Position numbers and translations under genes: made by a program. Below the pieces are notes generated by a model, which saw nothing but the letters and a program-made list of their open reading frames with translations, ran no database searches and was not told the origin of the DNA. DNA of 64,000 nucleotides from Dysgonomonas sp. PF1-14 (GTDB lineage Bacteria > Bacteroidota > Bacteroidia > Bacteroidales > Dysgonomonadaceae). Below are positions 16,345 through 23,627 of this stretch, in pieces (the first letter of the stretch is position 1; every line of letters starts with the position of its first letter). The stretch lies in the NCBI RefSeq assembly GCF_029892965.1, contig NZ_JARXWN010000002.1:124001-188000 (forward strand), read 5' to 3'.

Positions 16345-17406
16345 ATGAAGCGATTACTCTCTATTCTAACCCTATTCTTCGTTATATTGTTGTCTGTATC
16401 GGCAAATATGGCTTCTCCGTATATTCGGATGAGCAATACTTCGGAAGCATATTCGAGTAAAGATATAGACATACTTAGCGAGCAGCTTACGATAAAGATA
16501 ATTGACGAGTACAATGCCCGATTTACTGTTGTCTACAATGTTAGGTCTGATAGGCAAGGGGTGCAGATTCCACTGGTATTTGATACAAGGATAGGTGTAA
16601 GCGAAGATCCCGAATGTTTTAAGGTTTGGGTAGATGGTGTACAAATACCCGTTTCGGCGATTCCTTCGACTTATGAAGATCCCAAAGCCCTGCAATGGCA
16701 GGATTCTCTGGATAACCATCTACGCTATTCACAGGAAAGAATTCCTAATCTTATAGGAATGAAATACTTTGAGGTAAGTTTGTCGGCAGGCGAGCATAAA
16801 ATACAAGTAGAATATACGCTGATAGCTAATGAATATTTAGGCAACCCTGTTAAGGAATATCGTTTCTATTACAATCTGGAACCTGCCCGTCACTGGCGCT
16901 CCTTTAGCGATCTGAGTGTCACTATCGACGCCTCAGAACTTAAATACCCCGTCTTTACGGATTTAGGCGAAAATAAAGAATTTACCGGAGTGAAGCAATG
17001 GCAATTTCCGCAGCTGCCGCAGGATGGATTTTCATTGTGGTATACTCCCGATGTAGGCTGGTTTGCATCGTTTATGACTGCTACTACACCCGGAAATGCC
17101 TTTATCATTTTTGTATTGCTGGCTGCTATTCATATCTATCTGATATTGCGTTACCGTACAGCAAATCCACATAAACGTATTTCGCCTGTTGTTGTATTTG
17201 GTAGCATATTGCTTCCGTTTATTTTCTGTCTTTTATTTATGCTTTTCTTTAATCTTACCGATTGGGTAATAGGTGAGCATGCATCGGGACAGCAAAGATA
17301 TACATATCTCATTTTTTTAGTATATCCTGTACTTCTCATTATTTACTGGCTGGTGATGTGGCTGATAGACAGGGCCAAGAAGCGCAAGTTGCTGAGAGTC
17401 CGTTAA
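16345..17406 (+). CDS. Membrane-anchored protein with extracytoplasmic beta domain
   Basis: A 353-residue protein. It has a signal peptide (1-20, MKRLLSILTLFFVILLSVSA), an extracytoplasmic domain of about 230 residues, then three membrane helices near 255-275, 288-310 and 325-345, and a basic cytoplasmic tail. The ectodomain has alternating strands and the sequence 'FEVSLSAGEHKIQVEYTLIAN', reminiscent of DUF-type ectodomains that resemble adhesin or protease-inhibitor folds. No enzyme motif is visible. It may anchor or sense envelope components. It is monocistronic between terminators. Confidence 0.65.
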   Translation: MKRLLSILTLFFVILLSVSANMASPYIRMSNTSEAYSSKDIDILSEQLTIKIIDEYNARFTVVYNVRSDRQGVQIPLVFDTRIGVSEDPECFKVWVDGVQIPVSAIPSTYEDPKALQWQDSLDNHLRYSQERIPNLIGMKYFEVSLSAGEHKIQVEYTLIANEYLGNPVKEYRFYYNLEPARHWRSFSDLSVTIDASELKYPVFTDLGENKEFTGVKQWQFPQLPQDGFSLWYTPDVGWFASFMTATTPGNAFIIFVLLAAIHIYLILRYRTANPHKRISPVVVFGSILLPFIFCLLFMLFFNLTDWVIGEHASGQQRYTYLIFLVYPVLLIIYWLVMWLIDRAKKRKLLRVR

Positions 17407-17414
17407 AAAATGAA

Positions 17415-17441
17415 GGCTCCGGATAATCACTACCCGAAGCC
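17415..17441. terminator. Hairpin terminator between convergent genes
   Basis: GGCTCCGG (17415-17422) pairs with CCGAAGCC (17434-17441) with one mismatch, between stops at 17406 and 17478. Confidence 0.55.
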
Positions 17442-17477
17442 CCCCATATTTACCATCTAAGTATAATAAATGAAAAA

Positions 17478-17960
17478 TTATTTCTTCTTTTCAGTTCCGC
17501 TTATCACTTTCTGAATATCTTCCGGTGTAAAATTACCCATGATACGAATCAAGGTAACTTTATTATTCGGTTTGTTGACAAACATTACCAAGTCCTTGAT
17601 TTTGTCACTGTCCTTATCTTTTTTTGCATAAAAAGTGATATTTTCACCCGGTTCTTTTACATTCATCAAGGTTTCATAAGCCTTCGATTTAGCCAACGAT
17701 TCCGTTTCTTTCCTTATCACCTTTGCAGCGTTTTTGTTGTCATCACTGCGATATATCTCTACTTGTTCCAGCTTTTCGGTAAGGCTTTTCAGGTCTACAC
17801 CTCCGGCATCGATATTAGGCATCAGGCTTAACAGTGATTTCGATACAAATACAGTAGTCACATCTTTGTGATTAGACAATTTTTCGAATATATTGTTCTG
17901 AGCCTGTACGCTAAGACCGCAGATCAATAGTATTATAATGAATGATGCTTTTATTTTCAT
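17478..17960 (-). CDS. DUF4252 domain secreted protein
   Basis: A 160-residue exported protein with signal peptide MKIKASFIIILLICGLSVQA. The mature part has the DUF4252 pattern 'VTTVFVSKSLLSLMPN' followed by 'LEIYRSDDNKNA...' and a final 'LIRIMGNFTPEDIQKVI'. DUF4252 proteins are regularly encoded with ECF sigma and anti-sigma genes in Bacteroidales. Here it is third in the operon, nine bases after the anti-sigma-like gene. It is probably periplasmic and could be a sensor partner or target of the system; the biochemical role is unknown. Confidence 0.8.
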   Translation of the reverse strand: MKIKASFIIILLICGLSVQAQNNIFEKLSNHKDVTTVFVSKSLLSLMPNIDAGGVDLKSLTEKLEQVEIYRSDDNKNAAKVIRKETESLAKSKAYETLMNVKEPGENITFYAKKDKDSDKIKDLVMFVNKPNNKVTLIRIMGNFTPEDIQKVISGTEKKK

Positions 17961-17969
17961 AACTTTTCC

Positions 17970-18485
17970 CTAGTTTATAGTTTTGTTAAGTATTTCGTGT
18001 GTTTTATCTATATTTTCCGATATAATTTCCAGCTGGCTGACTCCTTTATTAAAATTAGATGACAGCAGGATCAGTGCTTCACGGGCTTCTTCCATTTTCA
18101 ACCTATCTTCGGGTGCGGCCGCTGTTATATCAGTGTTTGTTACTTCTTCCGTTTTATTATTAATATACAGTCCGGCAGAAATCAGTAAGGCAACGCCCGC
18201 AGCTGCGCTTCCTGCCCATAACCACAGTTTTTGTTTATTCTGTGCAGGCTTTACTGATTCTTTCCGGGCCAAATCGTCTATAAGATTGTTTAATTTAAAT
18301 TCCAGTTCCTGTGGATAATTGATAGTATCAGGCTCATTTAACTTCAGGAATAGCTCTTTCTCCTGAAATAGTTCTTCTGCTACATTATCGCTGTTGAAAT
18401 AATCGAGCAGTTTTTGTTCCTCTGCCTGACTAGTTTCGCCATTGTAAAAAGCTTCCAGTAATATTTTAATTTCGTTAGTATCCAT
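17970..18485 (-). CDS. Anti-sigma-factor-like single-pass membrane protein
   Basis: A 171-residue protein. The N-terminal part (1-60) contains 'LLEAFYNGETSQAEEQKLLDYF', the helical segment common to Bacteroidetes anti-sigma proteins, which binds sigma in the cytoplasm. One membrane helix follows at about 88-107 (LWAGSAAAGVALLISAGLYI), then a short periplasmic tail rich in Glu and Asn. The lack of a zinc-binding HxxxCxxC motif sets it apart from ZAS-type anti-sigmas. It starts two bases after the sigma gene and is followed by the DUF4252 gene. Confidence 0.75.
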   Translation of the reverse strand: MDTNEIKILLEAFYNGETSQAEEQKLLDYFNSDNVAEELFQEKELFLKLNEPDTINYPQELEFKLNNLIDDLARKESVKPAQNKQKLWLWAGSAAAGVALLISAGLYINNKTEEVTNTDITAAAPEDRLKMEEAREALILLSSNFNKGVSQLEIISENIDKTHEILNKTIN

Positions 18486-18487
18486 TT

Positions 18488-18979
18488 TTATTCATATTTA
18501 ATGAATTGTTCCCTTATCGTTTTTCTTGCCCTCGACAGAATAACCCGTATGTTTCCCGGACTAAGACCCGTTATTTGTTCTATTTCCTCATCAGAGTATC
18601 CTTCCCAGTGTTTCATCATCAATATTTCTCTTTGTTGTTCGGGAAGCTTGTCTATTAGTTGCTTTACTATGTTTGCATCACTTTGTAACTCTATTTGTTT
18701 CGATAATAAAACTGTTTCGGGTATATCTGTATCATAATCGCTATGATTATCATTTTTTGTTTTTCTCAGATAATCCAGACATGTATTTCGTAATATGATA
18801 ATAGCGAACGCTTCGGTATTATCTACAGCCTGCATGTCGTTACGTTTACTCCAGAGTTTCATAAAAGTATCTTGTACTATATCTTCGGCTCCGGCTGCGT
18901 CTTTTACGATACGATAGGCTGTTCTGTATAATTTTTGATGATATGGAAGAAACGCTTTTTTAAAAGTTTCAGCATCCAT
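18488..18979 (-). CDS. ECF-type RNA polymerase sigma factor
   Basis: A 163-residue sigma-70 family protein with only regions 2 and 4. Region 2 includes 'AYRIVKDAAGAEDIVQDTFMKLW' (20-42). Region 4 includes 'LPEQQREILMMKHWEGYSDEEIEQITGLSPGNIRVILSRARKTIREQ' (115-160), the -35-binding HTH. It is first in an operon with the anti-sigma-like and DUF4252 genes. Such systems usually answer envelope or oxidative signals; the signal here is unknown. No typical -7 box was seen directly upstream, which would fit autoregulation from its own ECF promoter. Confidence 0.92.
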   Translation of the reverse strand: MDAETFKKAFLPYHQKLYRTAYRIVKDAAGAEDIVQDTFMKLWSKRNDMQAVDNTEAFAIIILRNTCLDYLRKTKNDNHSDYDTDIPETVLLSKQIELQSDANIVKQLIDKLPEQQREILMMKHWEGYSDEEIEQITGLSPGNIRVILSRARKTIREQFIKYE

Positions 18980-19124
18980 CTTACTCTTTTTTTGTTTGCT
19001 TCTTTATCAAAATAATTTGCAATGTTTTGGCTTATACTGCTTTTCAGTACTTCTCAAATACTAAGACGTAACAGCCCCCATTTTTGTTACAGCAAAAATA
19101 GATAAAAATAAGAATAAAATATAA

Positions 19125-19155
19125 AATGGCTGTAATCCAGTGGAATACAGCCATT
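19125..19155. terminator. Hairpin terminator of the META gene run
   Basis: AATGGCTGTA and TACAGCCATT form a perfect 10-bp stem around an 11-nt loop, 20 bases past the META-gene stop. Confidence 0.75.
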
Positions 19156-19175
19156 CTATATGAGTAGATAATATT

Positions 19176-20000
19176 TTATTTTGCTGCGGTATCCTTTACA
19201 AATTCAAGAACGATATCTCCGTTTTTGAAGAATGTTAGTTTATCTCCGTTCAGTCCGGCTTGCAGAGGTGTTGCTGTCAGTAATGACGTAAACATTCCCT
19301 CACCTTTGAGGCTTGGGCAAGCCATCATAGTAGCTGCCGCCGGTTTAAATGTGATGGTGTTTTCTTTCAGTTCGTAGGTTGTACGATATGTGTTACATCC
19401 TCCCTGACCAAATACTTTACCATCGGCAGCAATTTCCATAGTCGGCTGTTTGTCGGTAAACAGGGTAGCCATATCGCCGCCTGCTATGGTGACAAGATTC
19501 CATTTACCTGTCAGGCTCTCTGCATTTACAATACCTGCTGATGCCGATTTTTGAGCGGGTGCTTCTCCTTTTGCAAATTGCAGAACTACTACATCTCCCT
19601 GTGAGAAGATCAGATCGCCTGCATCACTCACCGAAACAGATAGGTTTGGAGTAGACAATGCAGTGAGGAACTGTGGTTCCTTGTTTTCCTGAAAACAGGC
19701 CTTCATTGTCGAAACCAGATTCGGCGCCGAAAACTCATTCTTTTCATTTAGTGTAAATCCTCCCGAGAAGTTGTTACAACCTCCGCTTCCTGATATTGTG
19801 TTGTTCTCGAAATCGAATTGCAGTCCCGGATTCACACCTTTAAATGCGTCTGCTGCATTTTCCCCTTTCAGAGATTTCAGAGTCCAGTAACCTGCAAGTT
19901 GCGCTTTATCTACCTGTTTTACTGAGTTGCAGCTTTGGTTCCCCAAAGCGATAGTGATTACAGCAATTGATAATATTGCTGATTTTAGCATTTTTTTCAT
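19176..20000 (-). CDS. META domain lipoprotein with two META repeats
   Basis: The start at 20000 is chosen because it yields a lipoprotein signal (MKKMLKSAILSIAVITIALG...NQSCNS); the frame runs further upstream over the previous gene. The product is 274 residues with two META/HslJ-like domains. The first, about 40-135, contains 'GYWTLKSLKG' and 'GSGGCNNFSGGF'. The second, about 160-270, contains 'GKWNLVTIAGG' and 'GQGGCNTYRTTYEL'. The GGCN motif is diagnostic. HslJ in E. coli is linked to novobiocin resistance and heat shock. Last gene of a four-gene minus-strand run. Confidence 0.88.
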   Translation of the reverse strand: MKKMLKSAILSIAVITIALGNQSCNSVKQVDKAQLAGYWTLKSLKGENAADAFKGVNPGLQFDFENNTISGSGGCNNFSGGFTLNEKNEFSAPNLVSTMKACFQENKEPQFLTALSTPNLSVSVSDAGDLIFSQGDVVVLQFAKGEAPAQKSASAGIVNAESLTGKWNLVTIAGGDMATLFTDKQPTMEIAADGKVFGQGGCNTYRTTYELKENTITFKPAAATMMACPSLKGEGMFTSLLTATPLQAGLNGDKLTFFKNGDIVLEFVKDTAAK

Positions 20001-20023
20001 AATCTGTTTTTTATATTTCTTAT

Positions 20024-20809
20024 TTAAATTATCTCGAATCGGTCGGCATCTTTCCATACCGGAAATTTTGCTCTGAAATGTTCCAGTTCGATTTTTGATA
20101 TACAAACAGTTTCTACCTGCTCTTGGTTTAATGGAATGGCAGAAATTTCATCACCTTTGGCGTTTATTAGCTTAGAACCACCTTCGTGATCGAGGTTATT
20201 GCCATCTGTTCCTATCCTGTTTACTCCGCATACATAACTCATATTCTCCAATGCGCGTGCAATGAGCAGTGTATTCCATACCTTAGCCCTCGATGCAGGC
20301 CAGTTGGCTACATAGATAAGCAGATCGTAAGCATTGTCTACATTGCGTGCCCATACGGGAAAGCGGAGATCGTAGCAGATAAGCAGACAAATATTGAATC
20401 CTTTGTAGGTGAAGATAATTTTTTCGCTTCCTGCCGAGAAATACTGAGGTTCGCCTCCCATCCTGAACAGGTGCCGCTTGTCATAATAATGTTCATCAGC
20501 AGGTGTAATAAAGAAGCCACGATTGTAGTAATTTCCGTTGTCTTCGGCAATATAACTACCGCAGATAGCTACATTGTATTGCTTGCTCCATTGTTTTAGC
20601 GAAGTGATTGTATTGCCGTTGTCAGGCTCAGCCAGATTGCGGCTGTTCATCGAAAATCCGGTAGTACACATTTCGGGCAGTACGATGATGTCTGTCTTAC
20701 CCGAAAGGGCGGATATGACTTTTTGTATATAATCGAGATTTTTTTGCTTGTTTTCCCAAGCAATGTCATATTGTACAAGACTGATTCTTAATTTTTCATC
20801 TTGTTCCAT
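20024..20809 (-). CDS. Omega-amidase, nitrilase family (YafV-like)
   Basis: A 261-residue carbon-nitrogen hydrolase. The nitrilase triad is visible: Glu46 (VLPEMCTTGF), Lys111 (YDKRHLFRMG) and Cys145 (LLICYDLRFP). Motifs around them match YafV-type omega-amidases (EC 3.5.1.3), which hydrolyse alpha-ketoglutaramate and alpha-ketosuccinamate as a metabolite-repair reaction. It is cytoplasmic. It starts 20 bases after the acyltransferase stop and ends 23 bases before the META gene, so the run is probably one transcript. Confidence 0.87.
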   Translation of the reverse strand: MEQDEKLRISLVQYDIAWENKQKNLDYIQKVISALSGKTDIIVLPEMCTTGFSMNSRNLAEPDNGNTITSLKQWSKQYNVAICGSYIAEDNGNYYNRGFFITPADEHYYDKRHLFRMGGEPQYFSAGSEKIIFTYKGFNICLLICYDLRFPVWARNVDNAYDLLIYVANWPASRAKVWNTLLIARALENMSYVCGVNRIGTDGNNLDHEGGSKLINAKGDEISAIPLNQEQVETVCISKIELEHFRAKFPVWKDADRFEII

Positions 20810-20829
20810 ATCCTCTAAGTTTTATTTTC

Positions 20830-21369
20830 TTATAAAGAAAAATACTGTGGGTGTCGGGCAACTACGCCTTTATAATACGATTTTATCTTTTCTATATCTC
20901 CGTCTGCATCACCTGTAGGATAGAATACATTCTTGAAATCGGCTTCCTTTTTACCATAGTCCAGTGCTGCTACCACAATGGGAACATTGGCTGCCTGTGC
21001 TATGAAGTAGAATCCTTTTTTCCATTCAGTATTCAGTTTACGGGTTGCTTCGGGAGTTATTGCCAGTTGGAAATTGTCTTTCGAAGCATATATTTCCGCC
21101 ATTTGTTCGGTGAGAGATGTCTTGCGTGAACGATCGACAGGGATGCCACCCAAAGCTTTGAATAACAGGTTCATCGGGAAGAAAAACCATTCTTTCTTTA
21201 TCAGGAAAGAAGCTTTCCGTCCCATTGCCTTATATACGACCAATCCCAGCGGCAGATCCCAGTTGCTTGTGTGTGGTGCCACGCATATGACGCATTTGTC
21301 GGGAAGGTTTGTCTCACCGGTTATTTTCCACCCGATAAGGTTGAGTATAAATTTGCTGAAACTTTTCAT
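20830..21369 (-). CDS. 1-acyl-glycerol-3-phosphate acyltransferase-like protein
   Basis: A 179-residue PlsC-family acyltransferase. The catalytic HX4D motif is HTSNWD (33-38). 'GGIPVDRSRKTSLTEQM' contains the glycerol-phosphate-binding segment and 'LAITPEATRK' is a variant of the EGTRS box. The protein is shorter than typical PlsC (about 240 residues) and lacks obvious membrane helices beyond the N-terminal hydrophobic segment, fitting the compact group often annotated as lysophospholipid acyltransferase. The natural acceptor may be different. Its start codon overlaps the previous gene by four bases (ATGA). Confidence 0.82.
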   Translation of the reverse strand: MKSFSKFILNLIGWKITGETNLPDKCVICVAPHTSNWDLPLGLVVYKAMGRKASFLIKKEWFFFPMNLLFKALGGIPVDRSRKTSLTEQMAEIYASKDNFQLAITPEATRKLNTEWKKGFYFIAQAANVPIVVAALDYGKKEADFKNVFYPTGDADGDIEKIKSYYKGVVARHPQYFSL

Positions 21370-21650
21370 TTGCCCAGAGATGCTATTTCTTTAGCTATAG
21401 CATTGGCCTGTTCCTTCAGGTCGGTTCTCAGTTTTTTATAGTAAGCCTTAACTCTGCCTTTTACATCTTTTCCTTCAGTAGCACTGACACGTTTTATCAG
21501 TTCGTCCTGCGTTTCCACTATACGTTCCATTACTTTGTCGGCTGCATTTTTATCTGCATCCACTACATATAATTTATAGAACAGGCAGTCGATATAAAGC
21601 AAGTCCATCAGCTCATTTATGTTTTTTTTCAATTTTCTTCTACTACTCAT
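21366..21650 (-). CDS. Small helical protein of unknown function
   Basis: A 94-residue charged, all-helical protein with no signal peptide, rich in Lys, Glu and Asp, with segments such as 'LYIDCLFYKLYVVDADKNAADKV' that suggest a four-helix or coiled-coil fold. It overlaps the following acyltransferase gene by four bases, so translation is probably coupled. Similar short proteins occur before PlsC-like genes in Bacteroidales from memory. Function unknown. Confidence 0.6.
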   Translation of the reverse strand: MSSRRKLKKNINELMDLLYIDCLFYKLYVVDADKNAADKVMERIVETQDELIKRVSATEGKDVKGRVKAYYKKLRTDLKEQANAIAKEIASLGK

Positions 21651-21683
21651 GTGGAAATATTTTTATTAAGTTCTTATCTTTAC

Positions 21684-21691
21684 TATCTTTG
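21684..21691 (+). promoter_or_regulatory. -7 promoter box for glgA; facing box at 21713-21720 on the minus strand
   Basis: TATCTTTG on the plus strand lies 118 bases before the glgA start, giving a leader of about 110 nt that begins with a small TCGTC/GACGA hairpin. TACCTTTG on the minus strand (21713-21720) could serve the divergent run starting at 21650. The two predicted transcripts would face each other and overlap by a few bases. No clear -33 elements. Confidence 0.35.
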
Positions 21692-21809
21692 TCGTCTTTT
21701 TGGACGATGAGGCAAAGGTACTAAAAAAGATACTGATAACCCTTAATAATTTTCTGTAATTAACAAGTCCTGATAAAGATTAGCCAGACGATAAAAGAGT
21801 TAAACGCTT

Positions 21810-23462
21810 ATGATAAAAGCAGATTACACACCGGATTATATTTTTGAAACTAGTTGGGAAGTATGCAATAAGGTAGGAGGTATTTATACCGTATTGTCAA
21901 CAAAAGCAAAGTCGATGCAGACGTTGTGCAAAGACCGGGCAATATTTATAGGACCCGATGTATGGACAGAATCTGAAAGCCCATGGTTTAAAGAAGATAA
22001 GAAGCTATTCGAAGACTGGCAAAAAGTAGCTATACTGAACGATAGACTCAATGTAAGAGTAGGGCGTTGGCTGGTTCCCGGTGAGCCTGTTGTCATATTG
22101 GTAAAGTTCGACCAGTTTTTTCCTGTAAAAGATGTGATATACGGCGATATGTGGCATAAGTTCGGAGTAGATTCTCTCAATGCCTACGGTGACTATGACG
22201 AATCGTGTATGTTTGCTTATGCTACAGGTGCAGTTATAGAAAGCTTTTATAAATACTATAAGCTGGATAACAAGAAAGTGGTAGCTCATTTCAACGAGTG
22301 GATGCTCGGAATGGGTGCTTTATATATAAAAGACCGCCTGCCTCGTGTAGGTACACTATTTACAACGCATGCCACTTCTATCGGGCGTTCTATAGCCGGA
22401 AACGGGAAGCCACTGTACAATTACCTCGCAGCTTACGATAGCGACCAGATGGCTCGCGAATTAAATATGGAAGCAAAGCATTCCGTAGAGAAGATAGCAG
22501 CTCAGCAGGTCGACTGCTTTACGACAGTAAGTGATATTACAGCCAGAGAATGTAGGCAATTGCTTCATCGTGACCCGTTGGTAACACCTAACGGTTTCGA
22601 GAAAGACTTTATACCCGTAGGGGAGGCGCATGAGAAAAAACGTCTGACAGCCCGTAAAAAGCTGATAAATGTAGCTGAAAAACTGTTGGGCTACGACATA
22701 CAACCCGATGCGTTACTGGTGGTAACCAGTGGACGATACGAGTACCGCAATAAGGGAATAGACGTATTTGTGGATGCGATGCACCGCCTTGAACAGATTA
22801 AACAACTGGAGAAAGATGTGATCGCCTTCATTATGGTTCCTGCATGGATAGACGGGCCGAGAGCAGATTTACAGGAACGGTTGAAATCAAAAAAGAATCC
22901 GGTAACACCACTGAGCCATCCTCATATAACTCATTGGCTCCGCAATATGAATCACGATTCGATATTGAATCAGATAGATTATCTGAATATGGAGAACAAA
23001 AAAGAGGATAAGGTAAAAATAATATTTGTACCATCGTATCTGAACGGCAGTGACGGTATTTTCGATATGCCGTATTACGATCTGCTGATAGGAATGGATG
23101 TGAGCGTGTTCCCATCGTACTACGAGCCATGGGGATATACCCCGCATGAAAGTATTGCTTTCTCTGTGCCTACTATAACAACCTCATTGGCCGGATTCGG
23201 CTTGTGGATGCGCAAAATGGGTGATGAGAGAGGAATGGATGATGGTGCAGAGGTGCTTACACGCGATGACTACAATTTTATTGAAGTGTCAGAAGATATT
23301 TGCAACCGCGTGTTTGAAATGGCTACCAAAAGTAATGAGCAGGAGAAGATTCTGCGCAAAGCGGCATTAGACAGGGCAGCATTGGCCGACTGGTCTCATT
23401 TTTATCAATATTACAAAGAGGCTTACACGATTGCATTGAAAAAGGCAGGAGCCAGAGGATAA
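21810..23462 (+). CDS. Glycogen synthase, GT3-like (eukaryotic-type)
   Basis: A 550-residue glycosyltransferase with the N-terminal signature 'ETSWEVCNKVGGIYTVL' (14-30), which is characteristic of GT3 glycogen synthases (animal/fungal type) rather than the bacterial GT5 GlgA. The C-terminal catalytic segment 'PSYYEPWGYTPHESIAFSVPTITT' contains the conserved E-x7-E nucleotide-sugar region. It is cytoplasmic and uses UDP-glucose in known homologues. The alpha-glucan phosphorylase gene follows 166 bases later, so synthesis and breakdown are encoded together. This GT3 type is standard in Bacteroidales. The start ATG follows an A/G-rich stretch (AAAAGAGTTAAACGCTT). Confidence 0.9.
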   Translation: MIKADYTPDYIFETSWEVCNKVGGIYTVLSTKAKSMQTLCKDRAIFIGPDVWTESESPWFKEDKKLFEDWQKVAILNDRLNVRVGRWLVPGEPVVILVKFDQFFPVKDVIYGDMWHKFGVDSLNAYGDYDESCMFAYATGAVIESFYKYYKLDNKKVVAHFNEWMLGMGALYIKDRLPRVGTLFTTHATSIGRSIAGNGKPLYNYLAAYDSDQMARELNMEAKHSVEKIAAQQVDCFTTVSDITARECRQLLHRDPLVTPNGFEKDFIPVGEAHEKKRLTARKKLINVAEKLLGYDIQPDALLVVTSGRYEYRNKGIDVFVDAMHRLEQIKQLEKDVIAFIMVPAWIDGPRADLQERLKSKKNPVTPLSHPHITHWLRNMNHDSILNQIDYLNMENKKEDKVKIIFVPSYLNGSDGIFDMPYYDLLIGMDVSVFPSYYEPWGYTPHESIAFSVPTITTSLAGFGLWMRKMGDERGMDDGAEVLTRDDYNFIEVSEDICNRVFEMATKSNEQEKILRKAALDRAALADWSHFYQYYKEAYTIALKKAGARG

Positions 23463-23538
23463 AAGTTCATGCAAACGATTGCAGTTTTTATAGTGTAAGT
23501 TGTATATATGCAATGAGAATCAAGTGCTTCTGATTCAT

Positions 23539-23546
23539 TATATTTG
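23539..23546 (+). promoter_or_regulatory. -7 promoter box for the glgP gene
   Basis: TATATTTG lies 82 bases upstream of the phosphorylase start, suggesting it can be transcribed independently of glgA with a moderate leader. Confidence 0.4.
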
Positions 23547-23627
23547 TAACTTAAGAAAAAACGTAAACAAACAACAAAACATTATCGTTATAAATAAGAT
23601 TAATCTATAGTTTAAACAAAAATATTT

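Noticed and set aside
16345-17406. Second recA-linked DNA-repair gene
   Set aside because: The product is an exported membrane-anchored protein, separated from recA by a terminator.
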